Both the position numbers and the translations under genes were made by a program. From contig NZ_QHKS01000005.1 in NCBI RefSeq assembly GCF_003353175.1, positions 186,001 to 250,000 of the forward strand: 64,000 nt of DNA. The letters run 5' to 3'. Numbering within the stretch: the first letter of the stretch is position 1; every line of letters begins with the position of its first letter. Shown piece after piece: positions 26,119 to 37,794 of this stretch. The notes beneath the pieces were generated by a model. The model saw nothing but the letters and a program-made list of their open reading frames with translations, was not told the DNA's origin and did not search any database. Source of the DNA: Paraburkholderia lacunae. Its GTDB lineage: Bacteria; Pseudomonadota; Gammaproteobacteria; Burkholderiales; Burkholderiaceae.

Positions 26119-27153
26119 TCAGGTCGGCCGGTGTGAGTCGCGCGCGTGCGTCGCATCGGCACTACGGCTGGTTGTAAGCGTATCGACGGCGTCCGCGCCA
26201 ACGCGATAGGGCAGGTCGTACGTCTCGCGGCTCGCTGCGCGCAGTGCGTCGATCATCAGAGCCGCGGCGGGGGAGAGAAGCTTCTCCGCCGGGGTGATGA
26301 TCCCAAAGTCGTCCATTTTGCAGTCCATCGGCAGCGGCAGGATCTCCACCATGCCGTGCGCCGCGTAATAACGCGCAACATCTTCGGCGAGCACGGCGAT
26401 CATGTCGCTCTTCTCGAGCGCCCGCGTAATGAAGAGCAGCGCCGCCGTCTCCACGACGTTCGAGGGCGGAGCGAGGCTTGCACGCTGGAACATGAGCTCG
26501 AAGCGATGCCGCAACACGCTGCCGGCCGGCGGCACGACCCACGCGCCGCGCTGGACATCGGACAGCGCAACTGGCTCGCCGGTCAGCAGCGGATGGCCTT
26601 GCCGAACCACTGCGCAGACGGGCTCGCCGGCCAACGGTTCGTAGCGCAACTGGCGCTTGTCGTGCTCTGCCGACAGACGTCCGATTACCACGTCGAGCTT
26701 GTCTTGCGCCAGCCGCTCCAGCAGCACGTTACTGGTGTCGATTTCGACCGAGACACGCATGTTCGCATACACGCGCTTGACTGCCGCGACAGCCGCCGGA
26801 AGCACGCGCACGCCCGGCGAGGTGATAGCACCCACCGCAACGTGCCCCAGGCGTCCGGCCTTCAAAGCGGCCAGTTCTTCCTGTGCCTGGTCGAGACTGC
26901 CGAGCACGACGCGTGCATGGCGGATCAACGCATCGCCATAGAGAGTTGGCCGCACGCCGCGCGGCATGCGCTCAAATAGAACCGCTCCGAGCATCTCCTC
27001 CAACTCGCGCAACAGTTTCGAGGCAGCAGGCTGGGTCATGTTCAAGGCCGCCGCCGCCCGGTGGATGTTGCCTTCTTCGGCCAGCGCAACCACGAGGAGT
27101 AACTGGCGGGTTTTCAGGCGAGTACGGACGTACCACGGGTTCGTATCCAGCAT
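26119..27153 (-). CDS. LysR-family regulator of the sugar oxidation operon
   Basis: This 344-aa LysR protein has an N-terminal winged helix (NIHRAAAALNMTQPAASKLL, residues about 29-48) and a C-terminal inducer domain with a GHVAVGAITSP start. The layout resembles GbpR, which controls galactose/arabinose uptake in Azospirillum and Agrobacterium. It is divergent from the arabinonate dehydratase gene with only 117 bases between, the usual place for a LysR target. A direct repeat in that gap is a candidate site. The inducer is probably a pathway sugar or sugar acid; that is inference. Confidence 0.88.
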   Translation of the reverse strand: MLDTNPWYVRTRLKTRQLLLVVALAEEGNIHRAAAALNMTQPAASKLLRELEEMLGAVLFERMPRGVRPTLYGDALIRHARVVLGSLDQAQEELAALKAGRLGHVAVGAITSPGVRVLPAAVAAVKRVYANMRVSVEIDTSNVLLERLAQDKLDVVIGRLSAEHDKRQLRYEPLAGEPVCAVVRQGHPLLTGEPVALSDVQRGAWVVPPAGSVLRHRFELMFQRASLAPPSNVVETAALLFITRALEKSDMIAVLAEDVARYYAAHGMVEILPLPMDCKMDDFGIITPAEKLLSPAAALMIDALRAASRETYDLPYRVGADAVDTLTTSRSADATHARDSHRPT

Positions 27154-27170
27154 GACTTAGGTATTTACAC

Positions 27171-27192
27171 TGATATATGAATTGATATGTGA
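27171..27192. promoter_or_regulatory. Direct repeat in the LysR/araC-type intergenic region
   Basis: TGATATATGA and TGATATGTGA occur 12 bases apart, start to start, in an AT-rich patch 18 bases from the LysR start. Twelve bases is close to one helical turn, so both would face one side of the DNA. A LysR site is the obvious candidate, although no clean T-N11-A palindrome was found here. Confidence 0.4.
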
Positions 27193-27270
27193 AGCGTCTA
27201 AATTTTCATTGGTAGGTTATCAGTTTGGTCCTTAAACTGCACGCAAATCTAGCCAACCCAAAGACGGACG

Positions 27271-29022
27271 ATGTCGGCAACCAAACCCAAACTGCGCTCC
27301 CAACTATGGTTCGGCACCATGGACAAGAACGGCTTCATGTACCGGAGCTGGATGAAGAATCAGGGCATTCCCGATCATGAGTTCGACGGCCGGCCGATCA
27401 TCGGCATCTGCAACACCTGGTCGGAACTCACGCCCTGCAATGCGCATTTCCGCAAGCTCGCGGAGCACGTGAAGCGCGGCATTTACGAGGCGGGCGGCTT
27501 CCCGGTCGAGTTTCCGGTGTTCTCGAACGGCGAATCGAACCTGCGTCCTTCAGCGATGCTCACGCGCAATCTCGCCTCGATGGATGTGGAAGAGGCGATT
27601 CGCGGCAATCCCATCGACGCCGTCGTGCTGCTGTGCGGCTGCGACAAGACCACGCCCGCGCTGCTGATGGGCGCGGCGAGCTGCGACGTGCCCGCCATCG
27701 TGGTGAGCGGCGGCCCGATGCTCAACGGCAAGCTCGAAGGGAAGGACATCGGCTCGGGCACGGCCGTGTGGAAGCTGCACGAGTCGCTCAAGGCGGGCGA
27801 GATCGACCTGCATCATTTCCTCTCGGCCGAAGCGGGCATGTCGCGCTCGGCGGGCACCTGCAACACCATGGGCACGGCCTCGACGATGGCGTGCATGGCC
27901 GAGGCGCTCGGCGTCTCGCTGCCGCACAACGCTGCGATTCCGGCCGTCGATGCGCGCCGCTATGTGCTCGCGCATTTGTCGGGCATCCGCATCGTGCAGA
28001 TGGCGCTCGAGGACCTCACGCTCTCCAAGGTGCTGACGCGCGAAGCGTTCGAGAACGCGATCCGCACCAATGCCGCGATCGGGGGCTCGACCAATGCCGT
28101 GATCCACCTGAAGGCGATTGCGGGGCGCATCGGCGTGCCGCTCGAGCTCGAGGACTGGATGCGTATCGGCCGTAATACGCCGACCATCGTCGATCTGCAG
28201 CCCTCGGGCCGCTTCCTGATGGAAGAGTTCTATTACGCGGGCGGTCTGCCGGCAGTGCTGCGGCGCCTGGGCGAAGCGAACCTGCTGCCGCATCCCAATG
28301 CGCTCACAGTCAACGGCAAGTCGATCTGGGACAACGTGCGCGAAGCGCCGAACTACAACGACGAAGTGATCCGGCCACTTGACGAGCCGCTGATCGAAGA
28401 CGGCGGCATCTGCATCCTGCGCGGCAATCTCGCGCCGCGCGGCGCGGTGCTGAAACCGTCGGCGGCGACCCCCGAACTGCTCAAGCATCGCGGCCGCGCC
28501 GTGGTGTTCGAGAACTTCGATCACTACAAGGCGACCATCGGCGACGAGTCGCTCGATGTCGACAAGGACTCGATCCTCGTGATGAAGAACTGCGGCCCGC
28601 GCGGCTATCCGGGCATGGCCGAGGTCGGCAACATGGGCCTGCCGCCCAAGCTGCTGCGTCAGGGCGTGAAGGACATGGTGCGCATCTCGGACGCACGCAT
28701 GAGCGGCACGGCCTACGGCACGGTGGTGCTGCACGTCGCGCCGGAAGCGGCGGCGGGCGGCCCGCTCGCGGCGGTGCGCAACGGCGACTGGATCGAGCTC
28801 GATTGCGAGGCGGGCCGGTTGCATCTGGACATTAGCGACGAGGAACTGCTGCGGCGTCTCTCCGACGTCGATCCGGTGGCCGCGCCGGGCGTGGCGGAGC
28901 AGCAGGGCAAGGGCGGCTATGCGCGTCTCTATGTCGATCACGTGCTGCAGGCCGACGAAGGTTGCGACCTCGATTTCCTCGTGGGCAAGCGCGGCGCCGC
29001 CGTGCCGCGCCACTCGCACTGA
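27271..29022 (+). CDS. araC: L-arabinonate dehydratase (IlvD/Edd family)
   Basis: This 583-aa cytoplasmic iron-sulfur dehydratase would convert L-arabinonate (or D-fuconate/D-galactonate-type acids) to the 2-keto-3-deoxy acid. Cluster cysteines are in GICNTWSE, LLCGCDKTTPA and AGTCNTMGTAS. The length matches L-arabinonate dehydratase of Rhizobium and Azospirillum (about 580 aa) and the neighbours complete the same pathway. The name araC follows Azospirillum usage and is unrelated to the E. coli regulator. The ATG at 27271 is the first in frame. It opens a long co-directional operon and shares its promoter region with the divergent LysR gene. Confidence 0.9.
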   Translation: MSATKPKLRSQLWFGTMDKNGFMYRSWMKNQGIPDHEFDGRPIIGICNTWSELTPCNAHFRKLAEHVKRGIYEAGGFPVEFPVFSNGESNLRPSAMLTRNLASMDVEEAIRGNPIDAVVLLCGCDKTTPALLMGAASCDVPAIVVSGGPMLNGKLEGKDIGSGTAVWKLHESLKAGEIDLHHFLSAEAGMSRSAGTCNTMGTASTMACMAEALGVSLPHNAAIPAVDARRYVLAHLSGIRIVQMALEDLTLSKVLTREAFENAIRTNAAIGGSTNAVIHLKAIAGRIGVPLELEDWMRIGRNTPTIVDLQPSGRFLMEEFYYAGGLPAVLRRLGEANLLPHPNALTVNGKSIWDNVREAPNYNDEVIRPLDEPLIEDGGICILRGNLAPRGAVLKPSAATPELLKHRGRAVVFENFDHYKATIGDESLDVDKDSILVMKNCGPRGYPGMAEVGNMGLPPKLLRQGVKDMVRISDARMSGTAYGTVVLHVAPEAAAGGPLAAVRNGDWIELDCEAGRLHLDISDEELLRRLSDVDPVAAPGVAEQQGKGGYARLYVDHVLQADEGCDLDFLVGKRGAAVPRHSH

Positions 29023-29037
29023 TTGGGAGCGCGAAGC

Positions 29038-30627
29038 ATGACGATGCAGCTGACGGGCGAACTGCTGATCGCGGGCGCGGCGAGACGCGGCGCCGGCGCG
29101 CCGTTCCAGGCGCTTGACGCCGCGACGAACGAGCCCATCGCACAGCCGGTTTTCCATAGCGCCTTGACCGCCGATGTCGATGCGGCGTGTGAACTCGCGG
29201 ACGAAGCGTTCGACCTCTATCGCGGACTGCCCGCCGAAAAGCGCGCGCAATTCCTCGACGATTGCGCGGCGCGCATCGAAGCGTTGGGCGAGCCACTGAT
29301 CGAACGCGCGATGGCCGAAAGCGGTCTGCCGCGTGCACGCCTCGAAGGCGAGCGCGCACGCGCTGCGAATCAGCTGCGCATGTTCGCGGCGCTCGTGCGC
29401 AGCGGCGACGCACTCGACGCGCGCATTGAGCCCGCGCTGCCCGAACGCCAGCCGCCGCGCACCGATCTGCGCTTCTGGCGCATCGGCGTCGGCCCCGTTG
29501 CGGTATTCGGCGCGAGCAATTTCCCGCTGGCGTTTTCGGTGGCGGGCGGCGATACGGCCTCGGCGCTCGCGGCGGGCTGTCCCGTCGTCGTGAAGGCGCA
29601 TCCGGCGCATCCGGGCACCTCTGAACTCGTTGGACGCGCAATCCAGGAGGCCGTTGCGGCGGCCGGGTTGCCCGCGGGCGTCTTTGCACTTCTGTTCGAC
29701 GCGGGCCACGAAGTCGGCGGCGCGCTGGTGCAGCATCCGGCGATCCGCGCGGTGGGCTTCACCGGTTCGCGCGCGGGCGGCCTCGCGCTTGTGAGGCTCG
29801 CGGCAGCGCGTGCCGAACCGATTCCGGTCTACGCCGAAATGAGCAGCGTGAATCCGAACCTGCTGTTGCCGGGCGCACTCGCCGCGCGCGGCGAAACGTT
29901 GGCGCGCGAGTTCGTCGCGTCCGCGACGCTCGGCTGCGGGCAGTTCTGCACTAATCCGGGCTTGATGCTTGGCCTCGCGGGTGCCGGGTTCGACGCCTTC
30001 GCCGCCAACGCCGCGCGCGAATTCAGCGCCGCGCCTGCTGGCATAATGCTCGCGGCAGGCATCCTGCGCGCATACGAGCGCGGCATCGAGCGTCTCATGC
30101 AGCATCCGAAAGTGATGACGCTCGCGCGCGGCGCGGCAGCGCCGGGACGTGCCCAAGCGGCGCTCCTGCGCGTGAGCGCGAGCGACCTGCTCGCCGATCC
30201 CACGCTCGGCGAAGAAGTGTTCGGTCCGAGCAGCGTGCTCGTGGAATGCGCGAACGAGGTCGAGTTGCGCGCGGTACTGCGCAAAATCGAAGGCCAGCTG
30301 ACGATCACGCTGCACATGGAGGCCATCGACGCCGAACTCGTGCACACGCTCTTGCCGCTCATCGAGCGCAAGGCGGGCCGCGTGCTCGCGAACGGCTTTC
30401 CGACCGGTGTCGAAGTGTGCGACGCGATGGTCCACGGCGGCCCATTTCCAGCGACCTCGGATGGCCGCAGCACATCGGTTGGCACTGCCGCCATCGAGCG
30501 CTTCCTGCGCCCCGTGTGCTACCAGAATCTCGCCGACGGCCTGTTGCCCGACGCGCTGCGCGACGCCAATCCGCTGAACATGCGGCGCCGCTTTGCAGGC
30601 AAGCCGGAAACGCCGCGCGCGTCATAA
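29038..30627 (+). CDS. araE: Alpha-ketoglutaric semialdehyde dehydrogenase
   Basis: This 529-aa aldehyde dehydrogenase performs the last step of the oxidative pentose route, 2,5-dioxopentanoate to 2-oxoglutarate. The catalytic Cys lies in [11 protein letters not shown], the general base Glu in [15 protein letters not shown], and the nucleotide-binding loop reads GFTGSRAGG. The length and [20 protein letters not shown] are typical of the NADP-type ketoglutarate semialdehyde dehydrogenases. The ATG at 29038 ([10 protein letters not shown]) lies 15 bases after the dehydratase stop. AraE is the Azospirillum name; it is not the E. coli permease. Confidence 0.9.
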   Translation: MTMQLTGELLIAGAARRGAGAPFQALDAATNEPIAQPVFHSALTADVDAACELADEAFDLYRGLPAEKRAQFLDDCAARIEALGEPLIERAMAESGLPRARLEGERARAANQLRMFAALVRSGDALDARIEPALPERQPPRTDLRFWRIGVGPVAVFGASNFPLAFSVAGGDTASALAAGCPVVVKAHPAHPGTSELVGRAIQEAVAAAGLPAGVFALLFDAGHEVGGALVQHPAIRAVGFTGSRAGGLALVRLAAARAEPIPVYAEMSSVNPNLLLPGALAARGETLAREFVASATLGCGQFCTNPGLMLGLAGAGFDAFAANAAREFSAAPAGIMLAAGILRAYERGIERLMQHPKVMTLARGAAAPGRAQAALLRVSASDLLADPTLGEEVFGPSSVLVECANEVELRAVLRKIEGQLTITLHMEAIDAELVHTLLPLIERKAGRVLANGFPTGVEVCDAMVHGGPFPATSDGRSTSVGTAAIERFLRPVCYQNLADGLLPDALRDANPLNMRRRFAGKPETPRAS

Positions 30628-30726
30628 CGTGGGGTTACGCCCGGCGCCGCGCGCCGAAGGCGGATCCACACGCGAATCGTGAAGGCGGGGCCTTCGACGA
30701 ACGCTATTTTTTGCAGGATTGGAGTT

Positions 30727-32644
<1,918 letters not shown>

Positions 32645-32727
32645 ACCTTAGTCTGCAAATCAATCGCCAGAAATCACTGCAATACCTACGCACGGTTGAC
32701 CACAACCACACATCCCGGAGACAGAGT

Positions 32728-33732
32728 ATGACCAGCAAGATCCGCCGCCTGACCCTTCGCGCCACCCTCGCAGCGATGTGCATCGCACCGCTCGGCATGA
32801 ACCTCGCGGCGCGTGCCGATGCGCCGCTCAAGATCGGATTTCTCGTGAAGATGCCGGAACAGGCATGGTTCATCAACGAACAGAAAGCCGCGACCGCACT
32901 GGGCCAGAAGGACGGCTTCTCGGTGGTCAATATCGGCACGCCGGACGGCGAAAAAGTGCTGGCTGCCATCGACAACCTCGGCGCGCAAGGTGCCAAAGGC
33001 TTCGTGATCTGCGCACCCGACGTGCGGCTCGGACCGGCGATTCAGGCGCGCGCGAAGCGCTACAACATGAAGTTCGTCACCGTCGACGATCAACTGGTCG
33101 ACTCCGCCGGCAAGCCGCTCGCGAACGTGCCGCATCTGGGCATGTCCGCGTTCAAGATCGGCAATCAGGTCGGCACGGCGATCTCCGATGAAATCAAGCG
33201 CCGCGGCTGGAAACCGGAAGAAGTCGGCGCGCTGCGCATCACGAACTACGAACTGCCGACCGCGAAACTGCGCACCGACGGCGCGACGCAAACGCTGCTC
33301 GCCGGCGGCTTCAAGAAGGAAAACATCTTCGACGCGCCGCAAAAGACCACCGACGACGAAGGCGGTTTCAACGCGTCGTCGCCGGTGCTGGCGCAGCACC
33401 CGACCATCAAGAAGTGGGTGGTCTTCGCGCTCAACGAGGAGAGCGTGCTGGGCGGCGTGCGCGCTACCGAGCAACTGCACATTCCGGCAGCGGACGTGAT
33501 CGGCGTCGGCATCAACGGCGCGGGCGAAGCGTTCGCCGAGTTCCAGAAAAAGGAACCGACGGGCTTCTACGGCACGATCGCCGTGAGCTCGACGATGCAC
33601 GGCAAGGAGAGCACGGAAAATCTCGTTCAGTGGATCAAGGGCGGCAAGGAGCCGCCTGCCGATACGCAGACCACCGGCAAGCTGATGGTGCGCGGCAATT
33701 GGCAGGACGTGCGCAAGGAACTTGGTATCTAA
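32728..33732 (+). CDS. araF: L-arabinose-binding protein of CUT2 transporter
   Basis: This 334-aa periplasmic binding protein has a signal peptide (MTSKIRRLTLRATLAAMCIA, cleavage near ARADAP). The mature start LKIGFLVKMPEQAWFINEQK resembles E. coli AraF (PEEPWFQTEWK) closely, including the sugar-facing Lys, Glu and Trp. The C-terminal lobe has VFALNEESVLGGVRATEQ and GVGINGAGEAF. The length is close to AraF (about 329 aa). The ATG at 32728 follows a CGGAGACAGAG site. araG and araH follow. Confidence 0.92.
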   Translation: MTSKIRRLTLRATLAAMCIAPLGMNLAARADAPLKIGFLVKMPEQAWFINEQKAATALGQKDGFSVVNIGTPDGEKVLAAIDNLGAQGAKGFVICAPDVRLGPAIQARAKRYNMKFVTVDDQLVDSAGKPLANVPHLGMSAFKIGNQVGTAISDEIKRRGWKPEEVGALRITNYELPTAKLRTDGATQTLLAGGFKKENIFDAPQKTTDDEGGFNASSPVLAQHPTIKKWVVFALNEESVLGGVRATEQLHIPAADVIGVGINGAGEAFAEFQKKEPTGFYGTIAVSSTMHGKESTENLVQWIKGGKEPPADTQTTGKLMVRGNWQDVRKELGI

Positions 33733-33851
33733 GCACGTCTGTATGAGCTGACAACGTTCGGTGCGGGCCATGACCGTTGCCTGATAGCGGTTTCTCAGGC
33801 GAGGTGTTCGCGGTGTGGCCCGCAGACGTGTCCATCTGCAAAAGGCATTCG

Positions 33852-35393
33852 ATGACGGTTTCACAATACAACCAGGCGCGTGCATCCTTCGCGCCGGCGT
33901 CCGCCGATACTCGGGCGTATCTGCAGCTCGACGGCATTACCGTACGCTTTCCGGGCGTGTTGGCGCTCGATCAGGTGTCACTCGATGTGCGCCGCGGCGA
34001 AGTACATGGCCTGATGGGTGAAAACGGCGCGGGCAAATCGACGCTGCTCAAGGTGCTCTCCGGCGTGAACCAGCCGGCGGCGGGCACCTTGTCGCTCGAT
34101 GGCGTCGAGCAGCAGTTCGTCACCACCAAGGCGGCCATCGCGGCCGGCGTCGCGATCATCTATCAGGAACTGCATCTGGTGCCGGAACTGACGGTTGCGG
34201 AAAACCTGATGCTCGGCGCCCTGCCCAATCGTTTCGGCGTGCTGGACGAAAAAACGCTGGTTGCACGCGCCATTCGCGAACTCGAACGACTCGGCGAGAA
34301 GATCGATCCGTCGCAACAGGTGAAAAATCTGTCGATCGGGCAGCGGCAGATGATCGAAATCGGCAAGGCCCTGATGCGCGACGCACGCGTGATTGCGTTC
34401 GACGAGCCGACCAGTTCGCTTTCCGCGCGCGAGACCACGCAACTGTTCCGGATCATTCGCGCGCTGAAGGCCGAGGGCCGCGCGATCATCTACGTGACGC
34501 ATCGGATGGACGAAGTCTACGAACTGTGCGATCGCGTGACGGTGTTTCGCGATGGCCGCCACATCGATACGTTCGAAGCGGGTGAAGGACTCGATCGCGA
34601 CCGTCTGATCAGTAGCATGGTGGGCCGTTCGATTGCGGACGTGTACGGCTATCGTCCGCGTGCAACTGGCGACGTGCAGCTCGAGGTCAAGGAATTGATG
34701 GGACCGGGCCTGAGAGAACCCGCGTCGTTCTCCGCACGCGCCGGCGAGATTGTCGGCTTCTTCGGACTCGTGGGCGCGGGCCGCTCCGAGTTGATGAAGC
34801 TGATCTACGGCGCGGTGAGGCCCGCTGGCGGCGAGATCACGCTCAAGGGCAAGCGTGTGCGCTTTGCCACGCCGCGCGATGCGGTGCGCGCGGGCGTCGC
34901 CTTATGTCCCGAGGACCGCAAGCAGGAAGGCATCGTGTCGATCGCCTCCGTCTCGGACAACCTCAACATCAGTTGCCGGCGCCACTTCAGCCGCTTCAGC
35001 GTGCTCAACGGCCGCAAGGAAGCGCAGACCGCGAAGGACTTCATCGCCAAGCTTGCGATCAAGACGCGCAACGGCGAGACGCCGATCGGCACGCTCTCCG
35101 GCGGCAATCAGCAGAAGGTGATTCTGTCGCGCTGGCTCGCGGAAGAGATCGACGTATTCCTGATGGACGAACCCACGCGCGGTATCGACGTCGGCGCGCG
35201 CAGCGAGATTTACGGCCTGCTGTATGGACTTGCCGAAGCGGGCCGCACGGTGATCGTCGTGTCGAGCGATCTGGCTGAAGTGATCGGCGTAGCGGATCGT
35301 GTGCTCGTGATGAAGGAAGGCCGCATTGTCGGTGATCTGCCGAAGGCGCACGCCACGCCCGACGCATTGATCAAGCTCGCTCTGCCGCGCTAA
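33852..35393 (+). CDS. araG: L-arabinose ABC transporter double ATPase
   Basis: This 513-aa protein has two fused ATPase domains, as is typical of CUT2 systems. Domain 1 has Walker [10 protein letters not shown], signature LSIGQRQM and Walker [12 protein letters not shown]. Domain 2 has a degenerate Walker A (GLVGAGRSE), the signature LSGGNQQK and [13 protein letters not shown]. The ATG at 33852 ([13 protein letters not shown]) was chosen; the open frame upstream lacks coding character. Product couples to AraF and AraH at the inner membrane. The second domain is normally inactive in this family. Confidence 0.92.
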   Translation: MTVSQYNQARASFAPASADTRAYLQLDGITVRFPGVLALDQVSLDVRRGEVHGLMGENGAGKSTLLKVLSGVNQPAAGTLSLDGVEQQFVTTKAAIAAGVAIIYQELHLVPELTVAENLMLGALPNRFGVLDEKTLVARAIRELERLGEKIDPSQQVKNLSIGQRQMIEIGKALMRDARVIAFDEPTSSLSARETTQLFRIIRALKAEGRAIIYVTHRMDEVYELCDRVTVFRDGRHIDTFEAGEGLDRDRLISSMVGRSIADVYGYRPRATGDVQLEVKELMGPGLREPASFSARAGEIVGFFGLVGAGRSELMKLIYGAVRPAGGEITLKGKRVRFATPRDAVRAGVALCPEDRKQEGIVSIASVSDNLNISCRRHFSRFSVLNGRKEAQTAKDFIAKLAIKTRNGETPIGTLSGGNQQKVILSRWLAEEIDVFLMDEPTRGIDVGARSEIYGLLYGLAEAGRTVIVVSSDLAEVIGVADRVLVMKEGRIVGDLPKAHATPDALIKLALPR

Positions 35394-35467
35394 TGCGCTA
35401 CGGTATTTCGTACCACGCAACTGAACAGGAAGTTGGTTTTGTAAAAGGCCTCAAGGAAATAGACAAC

Positions 35468-36478
35468 ATGCAAACGCAATCAAGCTCCTCCGATCCGGGC
35501 AGCTCGCCGGCCGTCTCCAACGGTATCAGCGCACGCGCCGCGCGCACCTGGGACCTGGTCAACAAGTCCGGCATCGTGATGGTGTTCATCATCCTGTTCG
35601 CCGTTCTGTCGTTCACGGTGCCGGACTTCATCAGCTCGCGCAATATCCAGGGGCTTCTGCTGTCGGTCACGCTGATCGGCTCCATCTCAGTCACGATGAT
35701 GTTCGTGCTCGCGTTGGGCGAAGTGGATCTGTCGGTCGCGTCGATCGTCGCTTTCGCGGGCGTGGTCGCCTCCACCCTGATCACCGCGACGCATAGCGTG
35801 CTGCTCGGCGTTGCCGCCGGCGTGCTGGCGGGTGGCGCGGTCGGGCTCGTGAACGGCGTGCTGGTCGCGCGCTACAAGATCAACTCGCTGATCGTCACGC
35901 TCGCGATGATGGAGGTGGTACGTGGCCTCGCCTTCATCACGTCCAACGGCGACGCGGTGATGATCTCGGAAGAGCGTTTCTTCGACCTGGGCGGCGGCTC
36001 GTTCCTCGGCATTTCGTATCCGATCTGGAGCAACATCGTCGGCTTCGTGCTGTTCGGCTTTCTACTGAAAAAGACCGTGTTCGGCAAGAACGTGCTGGCC
36101 GTCGGCGGCAATAGCGAGGCGGCGCTGCTCGCGGGCCTGCCGGTCACGCGGATCAAGATCACCGTGTTCGTGCTGCAGGGGCTCGTCACCGGTTTTGCCG
36201 GCGTCATGCTCGCCTCGCGCATGAGCCTCGGCGATCCGAAAACCTCGGTCGGTCTTGAACTCGGTGTGATTTCCGCGTGCGTGCTCGGCGGCGTCTCGCT
36301 GACGGGCGGCGTCGCGACGATTTCCGGCGTGCTGGTCGGCGTACTGATCATGGGCTCCGTGCAGGATGCCATGAGCCTGCTGAATGTGCCGACCTTTTAC
36401 CAATACCTGATTCGCGGCGGCATCCTGCTGCTCGCGGTGCTGTTCGATCAGTTCCGTCGCAGCAAGCGAGCAGTCTGA
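35468..36478 (+). CDS. araH: L-arabinose ABC permease
   Basis: This 336-aa inner-membrane permease of the CUT2 (RbsC/AraH) type has about 10 hydrophobic helices. Family landmarks are the GEVDLSVASIVAFAGVVAS stretch and VGGNSEAALLAGL. It ends in FDQFRRSKRAV. The ATG at 35468 has AAGGAAA upstream; a start overlapping the araG stop is possible but would add a long polar tail. It is the last of the araFGH trio; 260 bases separate it from the ytfQ-like gene. Confidence 0.9.
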   Translation: MQTQSSSSDPGSSPAVSNGISARAARTWDLVNKSGIVMVFIILFAVLSFTVPDFISSRNIQGLLLSVTLIGSISVTMMFVLALGEVDLSVASIVAFAGVVASTLITATHSVLLGVAAGVLAGGAVGLVNGVLVARYKINSLIVTLAMMEVVRGLAFITSNGDAVMISEERFFDLGGGSFLGISYPIWSNIVGFVLFGFLLKKTVFGKNVLAVGGNSEAALLAGLPVTRIKITVFVLQGLVTGFAGVMLASRMSLGDPKTSVGLELGVISACVLGGVSLTGGVATISGVLVGVLIMGSVQDAMSLLNVPTFYQYLIRGGILLLAVLFDQFRRSKRAV

Positions 36479-36550
36479 CCAGCGGGCTGGCAGCCGAGCG
36501 CGACGAAGTCGCTCACGAAACAGGTGGTTATACGAATAATAAGTGGCTTC

Positions 36551-36673
36551 ATGGAGGAGGAAATAGACGGATACAAACCCTTGCTCGATTCCAGCCTTGC
36601 AGAACACCGTCCTGCTTCAGGCATGCCGCAAATCAGCCTTGAAGGGGCGCTGTCGGGAATAGTTTCACGCTGA
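36551..36673 (+). other. Possible 40-codon small ORF in the araH-ytfQ gap
   Basis: An ATG at 36551 opens a 40-codon frame beginning MEEEIDGYKPLLDSSLAEHR and ending GALSGIVSR at TGA 36671-36673. The gap (36479-36738) otherwise holds nothing recognisable and may contain a promoter for the ytf-like genes. There is no clear ribosome-binding site, and I recognise no family. It is included only because the composition is less random than the other frames here. Confidence 0.15.
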
Positions 36674-36738
36674 AGCGCGAGCGTTATCACGTGTGGCACG
36701 GCGCTAAAAAGAAACCAACCAAAAATCGGAGACACAAC

Positions 36739-37707
36739 ATGAGACTTATCGGGAAGCTCGCAATCGGCACGCTGATCGGCACGACGCTAACGCTGGCAGC
36801 AGGTGTCAACGCATCGGCGCAGGAAAAGCAGATCACGCTCGGGTTTTCGCAGGTCGGCGCAGAGAGCGCATGGCGCACGGCCGATACTGCGTCGGTAAAG
36901 ACCGCCGCGAAAGAGGCGGGCATCAACCTCAAGTTCTCAGATGCGCAGCAGAAGCAGGAAAACCAGATCAAGGCGATCCGCTCGTTCATCGCGCAGAAGG
37001 TCAACGTGATCGCGTTCTCGCCGGTCGTCGAGTCTGGCTGGGAGCCGGTGCTGGCCGAGGCGAAGGCCGCGCACATTCCCGTGATTCTGACTGACCGCGC
37101 GGTCGACGTGAAGGACACTTCGCTCTACGTGACGGTGATCGGATCCGACTTCATCGAGGAAGGACGGCGCGCTGGCCGCTGGCTCGAAGAACGCTACAAG
37201 AGCGATGCGGGACCCGTCAATATCGTCGAGCTGCAGGGCACAGTCGGCTCTGCGCCGGCCAACGACCGTCACGCGGGCCTGATTGAGGTGATCAAGAACG
37301 ATCCGAAGTTCAAGATCATCGCATCGCAGAGCGGCGATTTCACGCTTGCAGGCGGCAAGCAGGTGATGGAAGCGTTCGCCAAGACTTACAGCAAACAGAT
37401 CAATGTCGTCTACGCGCACAACGACGACATGGCGCTCGGCGCGATCCAGGCCATGGAGGAAGCGGGCATCAAGCCGGGCAAGGACGTGAGCGTCGTCTCC
37501 TTCGACGCGACGAAGGGTGGTTTCCAGGCGATGGTCGCGGGCAAGATCAATGTGGACGTCGAATGCAGCCCGCTGCTTGGGCCGCAGTTGATGGCTGCGG
37601 TGAAGGACGTCGTCGCGGGCAAGCAGGTGCCGAAGCGCATCGTGACAAACGAGACCGTTTTTCCGATGAACGTTGCGGCGCAGATCCTGCCGACCCGCAA
37701 GTATTGA
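36739..37707 (+). CDS. ytfQ: Galactofuranose-type sugar-binding protein
   Basis: This 322-aa periplasmic binding protein has a signal peptide (MRLIGKLAIGTLIGTTLTLA, cleavage after ASAQ). The mature N terminus ITLGFSQVGAESAWRTADTA matches E. coli YtfQ (318 aa), the galactofuranose-binding component. DRAVDVKDTSLYVTVIGSDF and VYAHNDDMALGAIQAMEEAG are also YtfQ-like. The ATG at 36739 follows ATCGGAGACAC, which decides it over an upstream start. Homologues can bind arabinofuranose or arabinose, so the real ligand may be either. Confidence 0.88.
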   Translation: MRLIGKLAIGTLIGTTLTLAAGVNASAQEKQITLGFSQVGAESAWRTADTASVKTAAKEAGINLKFSDAQQKQENQIKAIRSFIAQKVNVIAFSPVVESGWEPVLAEAKAAHIPVILTDRAVDVKDTSLYVTVIGSDFIEEGRRAGRWLEERYKSDAGPVNIVELQGTVGSAPANDRHAGLIEVIKNDPKFKIIASQSGDFTLAGGKQVMEAFAKTYSKQINVVYAHNDDMALGAIQAMEEAGIKPGKDVSVVSFDATKGGFQAMVAGKINVDVECSPLLGPQLMAAVKDVVAGKQVPKRIVTNETVFPMNVAAQILPTRKY

Positions 37708-37794
37708 CACAGGCCGCCGTCGGTACCCCGTGCTCCGCGGCTCGGCGCGCACCGCCCGGGCCGTGTCTTCGACCACTTTGACGGGACGGTCTTC

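Noticed and set aside
27550..30435. 961-codon antisense frame across araC and araE
   Set aside because: It is His/Arg-rich, spans two conserved genes and their junction, and has no domain.
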